A stretch of DNA of 64,000 nucleotides from positions 2,480,001-2,544,000 of the forward strand of contig NZ_CP049801.1 in assembly GCF_011578045.1 (NCBI RefSeq), read 5' to 3'. Below are positions 22,069 to 31,539 of the stretch, one piece after another (positions within the stretch are counted from its first letter, which is position 1; the number at the start of each line of letters is the position of its first letter). Under the pieces are notes generated by a model. The model was not told where the DNA came from, searched no databases, and saw nothing but the letters and a program-made list of their open reading frames with translations. Position numbers and translations under genes: made by a program. The stretch is from Acinetobacter shaoyimingii. Lineage in GTDB: Bacteria; Pseudomonadota; Gammaproteobacteria; Pseudomonadales; Moraxellaceae.

Positions 22069-23334
22069 TCATAACAGCAAAGAATCTTGCGATCGAACAC
22101 TCGCTGTGTGATAGCCATTTCTTCCTTGATCTTTTGCCACATACAAAGCTTGATCTGCTGCTTTTAAAATATCTGGATAAGATATTTCATCTTCACCATC
22201 ATATAAACTCAGCCCAATACTTACGGTTAAATAACTGGAAATTTGAGATTTTGCATGCTCAATTTTTTGCTGTTGAATATCGTGAATAATCGCTTGAGCA
22301 ATATGTTCAGATTCTTGCCATGAGGTGTTTTTAATGAGCAACACAAATTCTTCTCCCCCAAACCGAATTGCAATATCACCTTCACGTATATGTGCCAAAA
22401 GTGTTTTTGCCACCTTAATCAGTGCCTGATCACCACATTCATGGCCATAACAGTCGTTATATAGCTTGAAGTAATCCACATCGATAAACAAAATAGCAAA
22501 GGCTTCTTGGGTTTGCTGCGCATGAACAATGGCATTTTCCAGATTCTGCTCAAATCCACGACGATTCCCCAATAAAGTCAAGGTATCTTGATGGCTCAAA
22601 TGAATAAAATGCTGATTCAGCAAAGAGTAAATTTGTTTATCAAGATCAATCACAATCGATTGTAAAAAACGAATACGTTCGGTTGAAATCGAAAGTAATG
22701 CCAATGCAAGACCGACTAAATTGGGTAAGATCAGACTATTGGCCATTACCCAATTAGGCAAATCCGAACGTGTAATTTTTAAATACAAAAATGACAATGC
22801 AGCTGCCAGCATACACGTCAAAAATGCTCTACGTGGTCTTAAGCCTAAGGTTAAATAAACAAAGATCAGAGCGAGTGAAATAATAATCGTGCCACGCCAT
22901 ATCAATGACATGGTTTGCATTGAGAGCAATATTGATTGTGCAATTGCCAAAGTTATACATAAAGCGACTGAAAGCACTTTTGCATAATATTGATGCCATT
23001 CGGGTCGATGGGTAATGGTAAAAATTGTGGCCAGTAAAAGCCAAGCAACCGCAAATGAAATTAAATTACGTGAAATATCGTGAACCAGAAATTCTGCATC
23101 CGCACTCAAATAATTAATGAAAATACTCAAAAATTGAAAAATGAGAAATACAACAACAATCGACGATTTTGCACGGTGCAACATTTTAATCAGTCGTTCT
23201 TTACGATCACGCCAAAAATGCTGTTCTAATTCATGATCAAATTTGGAAGATAACTTACGATTTTGCCGTTCCAATAAATGTTCATAATGAGTTTTTTTGG
23301 CTTGTAAATCATCGATATTTTGTTCTGAATGCAT
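22069..23334 (-). CDS. Membrane-bound diguanylate cyclase (GGDEF), copy 2, with I-site
   Basis: This is the middle member of three tandem paralogues, 421 aa. It has the same architecture: a coiled N-terminus (IDDLQAKKTHYEHLLERQNR), a conserved juxtamembrane block FWRDRKERLIKML, about six membrane segments and a GGDEF domain with GGEEF near residue 326. Unlike the other two it has REGD four residues before RFGGEEF, the RxxD product-inhibition site, so feedback control by cyclic di-GMP is expected for this copy. It ends 13 bases before copy 1. Catalytic residues (FIDVDYFKLYND, FGGEEF) are intact. No partner phosphodiesterase is near. Confidence 0.88.
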   Translation of the reverse strand: MHSEQNIDDLQAKKTHYEHLLERQNRKLSSKFDHELEQHFWRDRKERLIKMLHRAKSSIVVVFLIFQFLSIFINYLSADAEFLVHDISRNLISFAVAWLLLATIFTITHRPEWHQYYAKVLSVALCITLAIAQSILLSMQTMSLIWRGTIIISLALIFVYLTLGLRPRRAFLTCMLAAALSFLYLKITRSDLPNWVMANSLILPNLVGLALALLSISTERIRFLQSIVIDLDKQIYSLLNQHFIHLSHQDTLTLLGNRRGFEQNLENAIVHAQQTQEAFAILFIDVDYFKLYNDCYGHECGDQALIKVAKTLLAHIREGDIAIRFGGEEFVLLIKNTSWQESEHIAQAIIHDIQQQKIEHAKSQISSYLTVSIGLSLYDGEDEISYPDILKAADQALYVAKDQGRNGYHTASVRSQDSLLL

Positions 23335-23597
23335 AAGCTCACTTTTGAACCATCACGTGGGATGATTGATTGTTTATTGTCTGGTTTTAAGTGTTGTTCT
23401 ACTTCTAAGATATAAAATACGCTTATTTGAAAGCATCATTCAAGCCATTCGAGATCTTTTTTAGTGATATAAATTATTGTTTTATATTATTTTTAGACAT
23501 CATTCTCTTTTTTTAAAAATTCTACTCTTTTTCCCTTAAAATATTCCTCTACATGTATTACAACTTTTTAAAGGGATCGGTTTTATCGTCGAATGCT

Positions 23598-24914
23598 TTA
23601 AACGGTCTTTTTTAAGACCTGCGTTGCTCTTTCAAGTTGTGTGAGATCAGAATAAAGGTTCAGTTCTGCTTGTTCGCGATTCCAAACATAATAACAATTT
23701 CTTCCCATACTTTTTGCATGATATAGCGCCTGATCCGCTTGTTTTAAAAGATCGGAATAACCGATATCATGATCCCCATTAAACATGGTTAAGCCAATAC
23801 TTATAGTCAAATGATCAGCAATACTTGATTGGCGATGTTCAATTTTTTGCAATGCGATATCGTCCAAAATATGTTGTGAAATGACTTTGGCTTGATCTTC
23901 TTGAACATCTTTTAACAACACCACAAACTCTTCGCCTCCATAACGAATGGCAGTATCACCATCATCCAAATGACGTAATAATGTTTGGGCAACACGAATT
24001 AAAGCTTGATCACCTTGATCATGCCCATAACAATCGTTATAAAGTTTGAAGTAATCGACATCTATAAATAGCAAAGAAAATGGTTTTTTATAGGTTTGCG
24101 TATACTGAATTTCATCCATAAGTTGCTGTTCAAATCCACGTCGATTGCCCAACAATGTTAAGGTGTCTTGCTGACTTAAACGAATAAAATGCTCATTTAA
24201 AAATGAATAAATCTTTTTATCATATTCAATAATAATCGATTGTAGAAAACGAATACGCTCAGTTGAAATAGCCAAAACAGCCAAAGCCAAACCGACTAAG
24301 TTTGATAAAATTAGTGTATTGCTAATAATCCAGATGGGGCGATGAACACCATCCCACCATAAAAAAAGACATGTAATTATTGCCGCGCACATACAACTCA
24401 TGAACGTTGTTTTGGGTCTTAAACCTGAACATAAATAGGCAAACATCGTGGCAAATGCAATGATTAACGAGCCACGCCAAGTCATTGATAAAGAATGCAT
24501 AGACTACAGTACAGACTGTACAATGGTTAATGCAAAGCAAATTACCCCAGCCACAATTTGATTATAATAAGCATGCCAAGCGGGTCGTTTTGCCATCGCA
24601 AATGTGGTAAATAATGCGATCCACCCTGCCGTATAAGACAACATGGTTAGACCAACATCATGCAATCGATGTTCAGGTGCTGTGGTTAAATAATTCAGTG
24701 GTAGACTAATCAATTCAAAAATAATAAATATTTTTATTGCAGGCACAATTGCACGCACGATCATTTTAATTAAACGATCTTGACGGTCTTTCCAAAATTG
24801 CGCTTCGAGTTCAGGGTCAAAATGATGAATTAACTTATTTTTTTGAATCTCTAGAAGTTGCTCAATTTCAGATTTTTTATGTTGTAATTGATCGATTTCT
24901 ATTTGCAATTTCAT
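23598..24914 (-). pseudogene. Diguanylate cyclase copy 3, interrupted by an in-frame amber codon
   Basis: Two frames, 24504-24914 and 23598-24500, are in the same phase and separated only by a TAG at 24504-24506 (codon 137). Alignment with the paralogues is continuous across it: copy 3 reads QSVL-stop-SMHSLSMTWRGS where copy 2 reads QSILLSMQTMSLIWRGT and copy 1 AILLSMYSLPLAWRGS. The stop therefore replaces a Leu codon (TTG to TAG would do it). The downstream GGDEF part, with GGEEF near residue 324, is otherwise intact and could be reinitiated at ATG 24500, but would lack the first membrane segments. The equivalent RxxD site reads DDGD, so it lacks the I-site Arg. A base-calling error or suppressor tRNA cannot be excluded. 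Confidence 0.8.
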
Positions 24915-25288
24915 AATACGTATTTAAGGTGCCAGATTAATTTCTTTTTCCACTAAATAATTGTTTTTTGATTATATTCAACATTAGCATTTTTTAAGGA
25001 AAATCAAAATATTAAATTTAAAAACCAGACACCAATAAAGCAATTTTTATCACGCTTCTTATATATTTTTGTGATTGAATTCACATCAAGGAAACAATAA
25101 ACTACAATGATCGCCAGTAAAATCAATTGCTACAATTTCAAATCAGATTAATTTTTATATAAACGACTAATAAATAAGCACATTATTATATATTTCTTAT
25201 CTAAATCGTAAATTTAATTCTATTTTGCAGTTATCAATTTGTTGATTTTTGGATTATCATCTACTTTATTTTTTCAGTAATAATCACC
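24915..25288. other. AT-rich spacer upstream of pyrC
   Basis: This 374-base spacer separates the divergent cyclase copy 3 and pyrC. I see no gene, RNA or convincing regulatory element; it presumably contains both promoters. Confidence 0.5.
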
Positions 25289-26323
25289 TTGAATACGATC
25301 ACTCTGCTTCAACCTGATGATTGGCATGCCCATTTACGAGATGGACTTGCATTACAACGTACTGTTCCTGATTTAGCTCGTCAATTTGCTCGCGCAATCT
25401 GTATGCCAAATACAGTTCCGCCTGTAAAAACAGTTGAAGAAGCTGTGGCATATCGCAACCGAATCATGGCGCATGTTCCTGAAAATTTAAACTTCGATCC
25501 TCGAATGGTTTTATACTTCACAGATCACACATCGCCAGATGAAGTACTCAAAATCAAGCAGTCTGACGTTGTCAATGCCATCAAACTTTACCCTGCTGGC
25601 GCAACAACTAATTCTGACAACGGTGTCAGCGATATTCGTAAAGTTTATGCAGTCATTGAAAAACTAGAAGAACATCAAGTTCCATTGCTGTTACATGGCG
25701 AAGTAACCCATAACCATGTTGATATTTTTGATCGTGAAAAACGCTTCTTAGATGAAGTTTTATCTCCACTGTTAAAACAATTTCCAAAATTAAAATTGGT
25801 CTTAGAACATATCACCACCAGTGAAGCAGCTCATTTTGTACTAGAGCAAGATCGTAATATTGCTGCAACGATTACACCGCAACATTTATTATTCAATCGT
25901 AATGATATGTTAGTCGGTGGAGTGAAGCCACATTTCTATTGCCTTCCAATTTTAAAGCGCCAAACGCATCAGCAAACTTTGCTTGAAGTTGCAACCAGCA
26001 GTAATCCAAAATTTTTCTTGGGTACAGATAGTGCACCGCACTCTAAAAATGCCAAAGAAAATGCCTGTGGTTGTGCAGGTTGCTACAGTGCTCCAACAGC
26101 AATTGAATTGTATGCACAAGCATTTGATCAAGTTGGAAAAATTGATCGACTCGAAGGCTTTGCAAGCCATTTTGGTGCAGACTTTTATGGTCTTCCACGT
26201 AACACCAACACCATTACCTTAGTTAAAGAAGATCAAGTCATTCCAGAAAGTTTAACGTATTTGGAAAATGAAACGATTATTCCTTTATATGCTGGAAAGA
26301 CCATTCAATGGAGAAAGGTTTGA
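25289..26323 (+). CDS. pyrC: Dihydroorotase, class II
   Basis: PyrC closes carbamoyl-aspartate to dihydroorotate in pyrimidine synthesis. It has the full set of zinc ligands: DWHAHLRDG near residues 12-20, the carbamylated Lys in [14 protein letters not shown] near 103, LLLHGEV, VLEHITT, and the Asp in GTDSAPHS. The length of 344 aa is typical for class II. The start is TTG at 25289. The first in-frame ATG comes after the HxH metal site, so the TTG is required by homology even though no good ribosome site precedes it. The 3' end overlaps the start of rnt, so the two are cotranscribed. Confidence 0.95.
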   Translation: MNTITLLQPDDWHAHLRDGLALQRTVPDLARQFARAICMPNTVPPVKTVEEAVAYRNRIMAHVPENLNFDPRMVLYFTDHTSPDEVLKIKQSDVVNAIKLYPAGATTNSDNGVSDIRKVYAVIEKLEEHQVPLLLHGEVTHNHVDIFDREKRFLDEVLSPLLKQFPKLKLVLEHITTSEAAHFVLEQDRNIAATITPQHLLFNRNDMLVGGVKPHFYCLPILKRQTHQQTLLEVATSSNPKFFLGTDSAPHSKNAKENACGCAGCYSAPTAIELYAQAFDQVGKIDRLEGFASHFGADFYGLPRNTNTITLVKEDQVIPESLTYLENETIIPLYAGKTIQWRKV

Positions 26324-26967
26324 CAACTGAAAATCAACCTATCATCGGTCAACGTTTTCGCGGTTTTTTACCTGTCGTTGTTGATGTTGAAACAGCAGGT
26401 TTTAATGCAGATACAGACGCATTACTCGAAATTGCTTGTATCCCTATCGTTTATAATGAACAAGGTGAGTTTGTTCTAGGGCAAGCGTACCATGCACATA
26501 TAAATCCATTTGAGGGTGCGAATTTAGATCGTCGCTCCTTAGATTTCATTGGAATTGACCCCAATAATCCAATGCGTATGGCGATGGCTGAAGATGAAAA
26601 ATCAGCGCTAAAACGTATCTTCAAATCAATCAATGAAGTACGTAAGCAACAGCAATGTACGCATGCTGTTTTGGTGGGTCATAATGCTCATTTCGATTTA
26701 GGCTTTGTAAAAGCTGCAATCAATCGTACGGGTACAAAAAATCAGAACCCATTTCATAGTTTTTCTGTATTCGATACAGTGACTTTAAGTGCGGTAATGT
26801 TTGGTCAAACAGTGCTAGCGAAATCATGCATTCAAGCTGGAATTGAGTTTGATGGGAAAGAAGCACATTCAGCATTATATGATACGCAGAAGACCGCTGA
26901 ACTGTTTTGCTATATTTTGAACAAACTCGCACCTCACCTGCTTGACACTTTGGTGGCGGATCAATAA
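26308..26967 (+). CDS. rnt: Ribonuclease T
   Basis: RNase T is a DEDDh 3'-5' exonuclease that trims tRNA 3' ends and other stable RNAs. The exonuclease residues are visible: [10 protein letters not shown] (Asp, Glu), [11 protein letters not shown] (Asp), and [14 protein letters not shown] (His, Asp). [18 protein letters not shown] is very close to E. coli RNase T. Two starts are possible, both overlapping the end of pyrC: ATG 26308, or TTG 26320, which has GGAG at an ideal distance and would begin [10 protein letters not shown]. The second may be the real one. The gene sits 20 bases upstream of a tRNA-Glu gene, a fitting place for a tRNA-processing nuclease. Confidence 0.95.
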   Translation: MEKGLTTENQPIIGQRFRGFLPVVVDVETAGFNADTDALLEIACIPIVYNEQGEFVLGQAYHAHINPFEGANLDRRSLDFIGIDPNNPMRMAMAEDEKSALKRIFKSINEVRKQQQCTHAVLVGHNAHFDLGFVKAAINRTGTKNQNPFHSFSVFDTVTLSAVMFGQTVLAKSCIQAGIEFDGKEAHSALYDTQKTAELFCYILNKLAPHLLDTLVADQ

Positions 26968-26987
26968 GATACCGCCATCTTCTAAAC

Positions 26988-27063
26988 GTCCCTATCGTCT
27001 AGAGGCCTAGGACATCGCCCTTTCACGGCGGTAACCGGGGTTCGAATCCCCGTAGGGACGCCA
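26988..27063 (+). tRNA. tRNA-Glu (anticodon TTC)
   Basis: The 76-base cloverleaf begins GTCCCTATCGTCTAGAGG and ends CCGTAGGGACGCCA. It has a GTCCCT/AGGGAC acceptor stem, the anticodon loop CTTTCAC (TTC) and the T loop GGTTCGAATCC. CCA is encoded. It lies immediately downstream of rnt. Confidence 0.97.
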
Positions 27064-27515
27064 ATTAAAAAAACTCTCTCTTCAAACCAGTTCCATATCC
27101 TTACATCCCTATATTTCAAATATTTTTCTAGTAATATTTGAACTGCCTTCTATTGCCCTCTTTTTTTGAATTGATATTTACACTCCCTTTTTACTCACAA
27201 CAATATTCAGCTATATAATTTTAAACAAATGACATCAATGTCTAATCTTTCGCTTCAATAGCTATTCAAATGAATTTTCAGCAAATCATATAGTCTGAAT
27301 GTTTTTCTCCTTAAACCCATTCCTCTATAACTCATTACCTCCACGTATAAAATGAAAACGCATTAAACTAAAAAATTTCATTGTTCACTTTGGCCCATTC
27401 ATACTCAAAAAATATTTTTTAATAGAATTTAAATATGATTAAAGTGCAAACGTATATTGATTAATAAATCATGTTTAATGATAATCACTCTCGTTTTCAT
27501 TTCGTTTAATTTATT
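27064..27515. other. AT-rich spacer between tRNA-Glu and the TonB receptor gene
   Basis: This 452-base region has no supportable gene. Its last 45 bases contain the Fur box and presumably the receptor promoter. Confidence 0.55.
27474..27492. promoter_or_regulatory. Fur box upstream of the TonB-dependent receptor
   Basis: The 19-mer TTTAATGATAATCACTCTC matches the classical Fur consensus GATAATGATAATCATTATC at 15 of 19 positions, including the central AATGATAATCA. It ends 23 bases before the receptor start, where it could block transcription under iron-replete conditions. Confidence 0.75.
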
Positions 27516-30116
27516 ATGAAGTTTGCATATTCTCCTTTAAGTTTCGCAATTTTTGCAGCAATGAATACGCATAGTTTTGCAGCCAATGAGGTTGAAACAA
27601 ACAAAAATAATGTCAATGCGTCATTACAAACGATCGTGGTTGAAGCTAAGGAGAAAAGTGAAGTCGGTAATACCGTTTATAGTAAAGATCAACTTGAAAG
27701 CATGCCGAATAGTAAAAAATCAATTACCGATTTCTTAAAAACCAATAGTAATGTTCAATTTTCTCGTGATGCAAATAGCGCCGGAACCCAAGGTTCTTTA
27801 GCACCAGATAAAATCTCTATTAATGGTGCACCAAATTTTGCAAATAAATTTGTCGTTAATGGCGTAAATACATCGAATACATTTGATCCAGTAGGTGAAA
27901 GTGCTGATGCTAATTATTATGGTATGCCAAGTAACTCCCAAACGGCAAATATCAATACAGATCTTCTTTGCGAATTAGAAGTCATTGATAGCAATGCTGG
28001 TGCCGAGCATGGTGACTTTTTAGGCGGTGTAATTCAAGCGAAGACTTGTGCTCCTCAAACTGAAATAGGCCAAATTCATGGAAGCTTAAGTTATGATTAC
28101 ACTACTGATGCTTGGGCTCGATTTAATTATTTAAATGAAACAGAAGAAACAAGTTTTGAGGAAAAGCAAGATGCAACTCACAACCGAGAATATACCATAC
28201 AAGGCGGTAGTGCGAACTTCTATGGACGTATGTCTGAGAAATTTGGACTCAGTTTAAATCTTGCTAAACGCAATTCTGTTATTCCAGTGATGAGTGGCTT
28301 TGTTGAAGGTGAAAAAGTCAAGACTGAGGAAAACAATGACAGTGTAGGATTAACATTATTTTATACACCAAACGCGACTTCGAAATATCAATTTGGTATA
28401 GAGCACTATAATTATGATAAAGAAGGCTATTATAAAAATACTTTAAACTCGAACTATAACATTGATACGATTACTCATTCGTTTTTTATAAATAATGAGA
28501 AGCTTTTTGAGCAGTTCAAGCTAGAACAAAACCTAAATTACAGAACAAGCGAATTAAATCGGGAATTAAAACAGAATTATTCTGTGAACTGGGCCTACTC
28601 CCCTATTTCCAAAAATGACATTATTGGACTAAAAGATGGTAGTACTTACACCATGGGTGGTTATGGTGGAGATTTAATTAATGAGCAAAAAAATTTATCC
28701 TACGATGCAAAGTTAAGCTTGAATGCATTTGATTTTCTACAAATGAATCATCAAATAAAGCTAGGTTTTGGCTATAACCATAATGAAGGCTCTTGGGAAA
28801 GAAATAATGATATGGCCTTATATACTGGTACTGGATATGAAAATAACACCACCAAAACTGATCCTCAACGCGGTAACTTAAGAGATGCTAGCTGTGCAAT
28901 AGGTGATTATCTCTGTGATGAAGGTGATCTCAACTATCGACCAACAACATCCGCAGCTTTTGAGCAATGGAATGGACAGTACCTCAGGAAGGGAACACTT
29001 TACGGCAAAGGAAAATTTACAGCGAGACAAGATCAATGGAATGTATTTATTGAGGATAGTATTGCTTGGAAAAATTTCAAAGCACGTTTTGGTGTGCGTG
29101 CTGATTATGAATCACTTGCTTCAAATTTAAATATTGCACCAAGAACCAATATTGAATATCTACCATTTCATAATGATAAATTAATATTCTTAGCGGGATT
29201 TAATCGATACTACGGTACAACATATCTTTCTACGGAGTTAGATGCAAAAGCTTATTTAGCTAATGCTGATTTATCTCGAGGTTTAGTATATTTGGACTCA
29301 TGGGATTCAAGTAATAATTATGGCTGGATTAAAACACCTAAAACCAATGTTACAGGTGCTGAAGCAACGGATCTGAAAACACCATATAGCGATGAACGCG
29401 TCTTTGCAATCAACAGTCAATTAGCCAACATGAATATTGGATTAAAGTGGGTTAATCGAACATTTAAAAATCAGATTCGCGAACAACAACCTATCGATGA
29501 TCAATCACGCACTTATAAAAATGTTGATGGTGGAAAATCAGACACTTACACATTGAACGTAGCATCTATACAACCTATTGATTTTTTAAATATTCATCAT
29601 AACTTGAGTTTGGGTGTCAGCTACATCGACAATAAAACTTTTACCAGTGATTATAAAGTTCTCGACAACTCAAATGCTGACTACAACACACAAGTCTATT
29701 TCAAAGGACAAGTATTTAATCGCAGTGATTTACCCACTAAGGATTCACCGATTACAGCACGCTTAACATGGGACATGAAAGCCAAAAATATCCCACTCAG
29801 TTGGAATAATTTTTTCTACTATCGGGATAAATCCACCAATTATGTCAATCAAAAAGATGAAAAAAACAAAGAAATTAAAATGTCTCTACCCAATGGCAAG
29901 TCAATCTACGTGATTGAAGAAAAATCATTTTCAAGTAAATTCACATGGGATACAAGACTAACGTATACCGCAAAAACTCAACGAAAACAGGATTTAATAT
30001 TTGGTTTAACTGTAAATAATGTACTCAACAAACACAATTTAATGGTCACAGATAGCGGTACCTTATCATCCGAAATCGGTCGCCAATTTATTGCAGATGT
30101 AAGTTTTAAGTTCTGA
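27516..30116 (+). CDS. TonB-dependent outer-membrane receptor, substrate unknown
   Basis: This 866-aa outer-membrane active transporter imports a ligand using TonB energy. A signal peptide (about residues 1-22, ending HSFAA) is followed by a TonB box-like QTIVVEA near 38-44. A plug domain then carries SITDFLKTNSNVQFSRD and ISINGAPNFANKFVVNGV. A long beta-barrel ends in Phe (DVSFKF), the outer-membrane insertion signature. The plug has only weak resemblance to well-known siderophore receptors, and the extracellular loops carry unusual Cys pairs (ASCAIGDYLCDEGD and LLCELEVI...AKTCAPQ). The upstream Fur box argues for an iron- or heme-related ligand, but this is inference. A terminator follows at 30131-30159. 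Confidence 0.88.
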   Translation: MKFAYSPLSFAIFAAMNTHSFAANEVETNKNNVNASLQTIVVEAKEKSEVGNTVYSKDQLESMPNSKKSITDFLKTNSNVQFSRDANSAGTQGSLAPDKISINGAPNFANKFVVNGVNTSNTFDPVGESADANYYGMPSNSQTANINTDLLCELEVIDSNAGAEHGDFLGGVIQAKTCAPQTEIGQIHGSLSYDYTTDAWARFNYLNETEETSFEEKQDATHNREYTIQGGSANFYGRMSEKFGLSLNLAKRNSVIPVMSGFVEGEKVKTEENNDSVGLTLFYTPNATSKYQFGIEHYNYDKEGYYKNTLNSNYNIDTITHSFFINNEKLFEQFKLEQNLNYRTSELNRELKQNYSVNWAYSPISKNDIIGLKDGSTYTMGGYGGDLINEQKNLSYDAKLSLNAFDFLQMNHQIKLGFGYNHNEGSWERNNDMALYTGTGYENNTTKTDPQRGNLRDASCAIGDYLCDEGDLNYRPTTSAAFEQWNGQYLRKGTLYGKGKFTARQDQWNVFIEDSIAWKNFKARFGVRADYESLASNLNIAPRTNIEYLPFHNDKLIFLAGFNRYYGTTYLSTELDAKAYLANADLSRGLVYLDSWDSSNNYGWIKTPKTNVTGAEATDLKTPYSDERVFAINSQLANMNIGLKWVNRTFKNQIREQQPIDDQSRTYKNVDGGKSDTYTLNVASIQPIDFLNIHHNLSLGVSYIDNKTFTSDYKVLDNSNADYNTQVYFKGQVFNRSDLPTKDSPITARLTWDMKAKNIPLSWNNFFYYRDKSTNYVNQKDEKNKEIKMSLPNGKSIYVIEEKSFSSKFTWDTRLTYTAKTQRKQDLIFGLTVNNVLNKHNLMVTDSGTLSSEIGRQFIADVSFKF

Positions 30117-30130
30117 TGTTCAAGATAGAT

Positions 30131-30159
30131 AAAAGAAGTCATTGAGTACTTCTTTTTTT
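30131..30159 (+). terminator. Terminator after the TonB receptor gene
   Basis: Arms AAAAGAAGT (30131-30139) and ACTTCTTTT (30148-30156) are followed by further T residues. Confidence 0.7.
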
Positions 30160-30294
30160 ATCATTTTTTTACAGCAGCATACTTTTTTTGAGCTAAACTC
30201 TTTATTTCAATAAAAAACATTGATTGGGGCTTGAAAAAAAGCAATCACCCTCGATATTAATGATACATAAGTCACTCACTCTCAAAATGTGCAT

Positions 30295-31236
30295 ATGAAC
30301 AATCAAAATAGACCAGAAATTATTACCATTGACGATAAAAACTTTGGCAGTCATGTAGAGCATTGGAGCTTACTGACTGAAAATCCAACACAAGAAGTTC
30401 CTAAATGGTTAGGTCTGGCTTTAGAGACACCTGTCATGCCAATGGGGCTATGCCAACAAGAAAGTGAGATGGACGCCGCTGTTTGGCTCATCCAAGGCCC
30501 AGAAAAATCTGCAATCCAATTTTCACAAGTGATTGAAGTCGACAACAATAAGCCAAAATCACTGAAAACAGCATTCCCAATCTTCAGTAGTCCCTATACA
30601 TTAGATGCGACGGTTGAGCGAGTGATTACGTGCAAATCCAACACTCAGGCTGTTTTACAGCTCAAGGTAAATCCCAATAGCGTGGTCTATGCATTTGATA
30701 GTTTATATTCGGTCAATCATAACCAATACCAGAAACAACAAAGTTATAAAGTGCAATTAAATGGCTGGGCATATAGCTTAGAAAAAGTATCAGATCACGA
30801 ACAAATTGTTGTTGATGATCCTGCATCGATTAAACACCATCGTGCTTTAAATGAAATTTTAAGTGAAAATAATGGTGTTGCACCAGCAAATCTACAACAA
30901 CTGATTGATGCATGGGAACCAAAGACAGAAGCAGACAAAGAGCCTGTGACTGTAGATTTTTCAAAAATGGTGGCGTATTTATATGGTGAAATATTGGGTC
31001 AAGAAGATGAAGCCTGGTTCCAAGGCAAAGTTGTAGGCAAGACGTCAATGAGCGCCTTAAATGAAGATTATACCCTTTATGATGTCACGCTCATTTTAGA
31101 TGAAAACCAACCTGCGACCCTGATTCGCATCGCAACTAAAGATAATTTATATAAAAATTTCGAAATTGGTCAATATATTCGCGGAAATATCTGGATTCAG
31201 GCGAATATTTATGCTAAAAATACATCAAATAAATAG
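30295..31236 (+). CDS. Conserved hypothetical protein
   Basis: This is a roughly 313-aa soluble protein without a signal peptide or membrane segment. It is rich in acidic residues and Gln, with the N-terminal part MNNQNRPEIITIDDKNFGSH and a beta-rich C-terminus (DVTLILDENQPATLIRIATK). I do not recognise a domain. ATG 30295 is chosen; GTG 30289 is two codons upstream in frame and neither has a clear ribosome site. It stands 178 bases downstream of the TonB receptor but after that gene's terminator, so it is probably separately transcribed. Confidence 0.7.
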   Translation: MNNQNRPEIITIDDKNFGSHVEHWSLLTENPTQEVPKWLGLALETPVMPMGLCQQESEMDAAVWLIQGPEKSAIQFSQVIEVDNNKPKSLKTAFPIFSSPYTLDATVERVITCKSNTQAVLQLKVNPNSVVYAFDSLYSVNHNQYQKQQSYKVQLNGWAYSLEKVSDHEQIVVDDPASIKHHRALNEILSENNGVAPANLQQLIDAWEPKTEADKEPVTVDFSKMVAYLYGEILGQEDEAWFQGKVVGKTSMSALNEDYTLYDVTLILDENQPATLIRIATKDNLYKNFEIGQYIRGNIWIQANIYAKNTSNK

Positions 31237-31269
31237 GATTTAACTATAAATTAGCATTTAGGCTGTTGG

Positions 31270-31422
31270 ATGAAAATTATACCAGAACAATCGACTAGTT
31301 TAATGACACATAGTTCCCCTCGTTTTCGAGTGGATACTTGGGCTTGTTGTTTCTTCATTTTAGGCATGTTCCTCTCTGCTGTCATCCTTCATTTGGTTGG
31401 GATTTTTCCAACATCCATCTAA
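31270..31422 (+). CDS. Small single-span membrane protein (50 aa)
   Basis: ATG 31270 opens a 50-codon frame: a polar N-terminus (MKIIPEQSTSLMTHSSPRFR), then a clear membrane segment CCFFILGMFLSAVILHLVGIF, ending TSI. It sits 33 bases after the upstream hypothetical gene in the same direction and runs to the shared terminator at 31486-31512, which supports a small cotranscribed gene. The ribosome site is weak and I recognise no family. Confidence 0.45.
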   Translation: MKIIPEQSTSLMTHSSPRFRVDTWACCFFILGMFLSAVILHLVGIFPTSI

Positions 31423-31485
31423 ATTTATTGATGATTACGCCTAAATTTAGCTTCTAAACTCGCATCCTATTTTCAACACATTTAA

Positions 31486-31512
31486 AAAAAGCCCTCATTA
31501 TGAGGGCTTTTT
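31486..31512. terminator. Bidirectional terminator before serC
   Basis: The stem GCCCTCAT (31491-31498) / ATGAGGGC (31500-31507) is flanked by AAAAA and TTTTT. It serves leftward serC and the rightward genes ending at 31422. Confidence 0.85.
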
Positions 31513-31539
31513 GATTTTCTTTATAAGGTCTTCAAGTCA

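Noticed and set aside
22056..22142. 29-residue N-terminal extension of diguanylate cyclase copy 1
   Set aside because: Overlaps copy 2 and does not align with the paralogues, which start at the equivalent of 22055.
26968..27063. An island attachment site at tRNA-Glu
   Set aside because: No second copy of the tRNA-Glu 3' end was seen in the following sequence and no recombinase gene is near.
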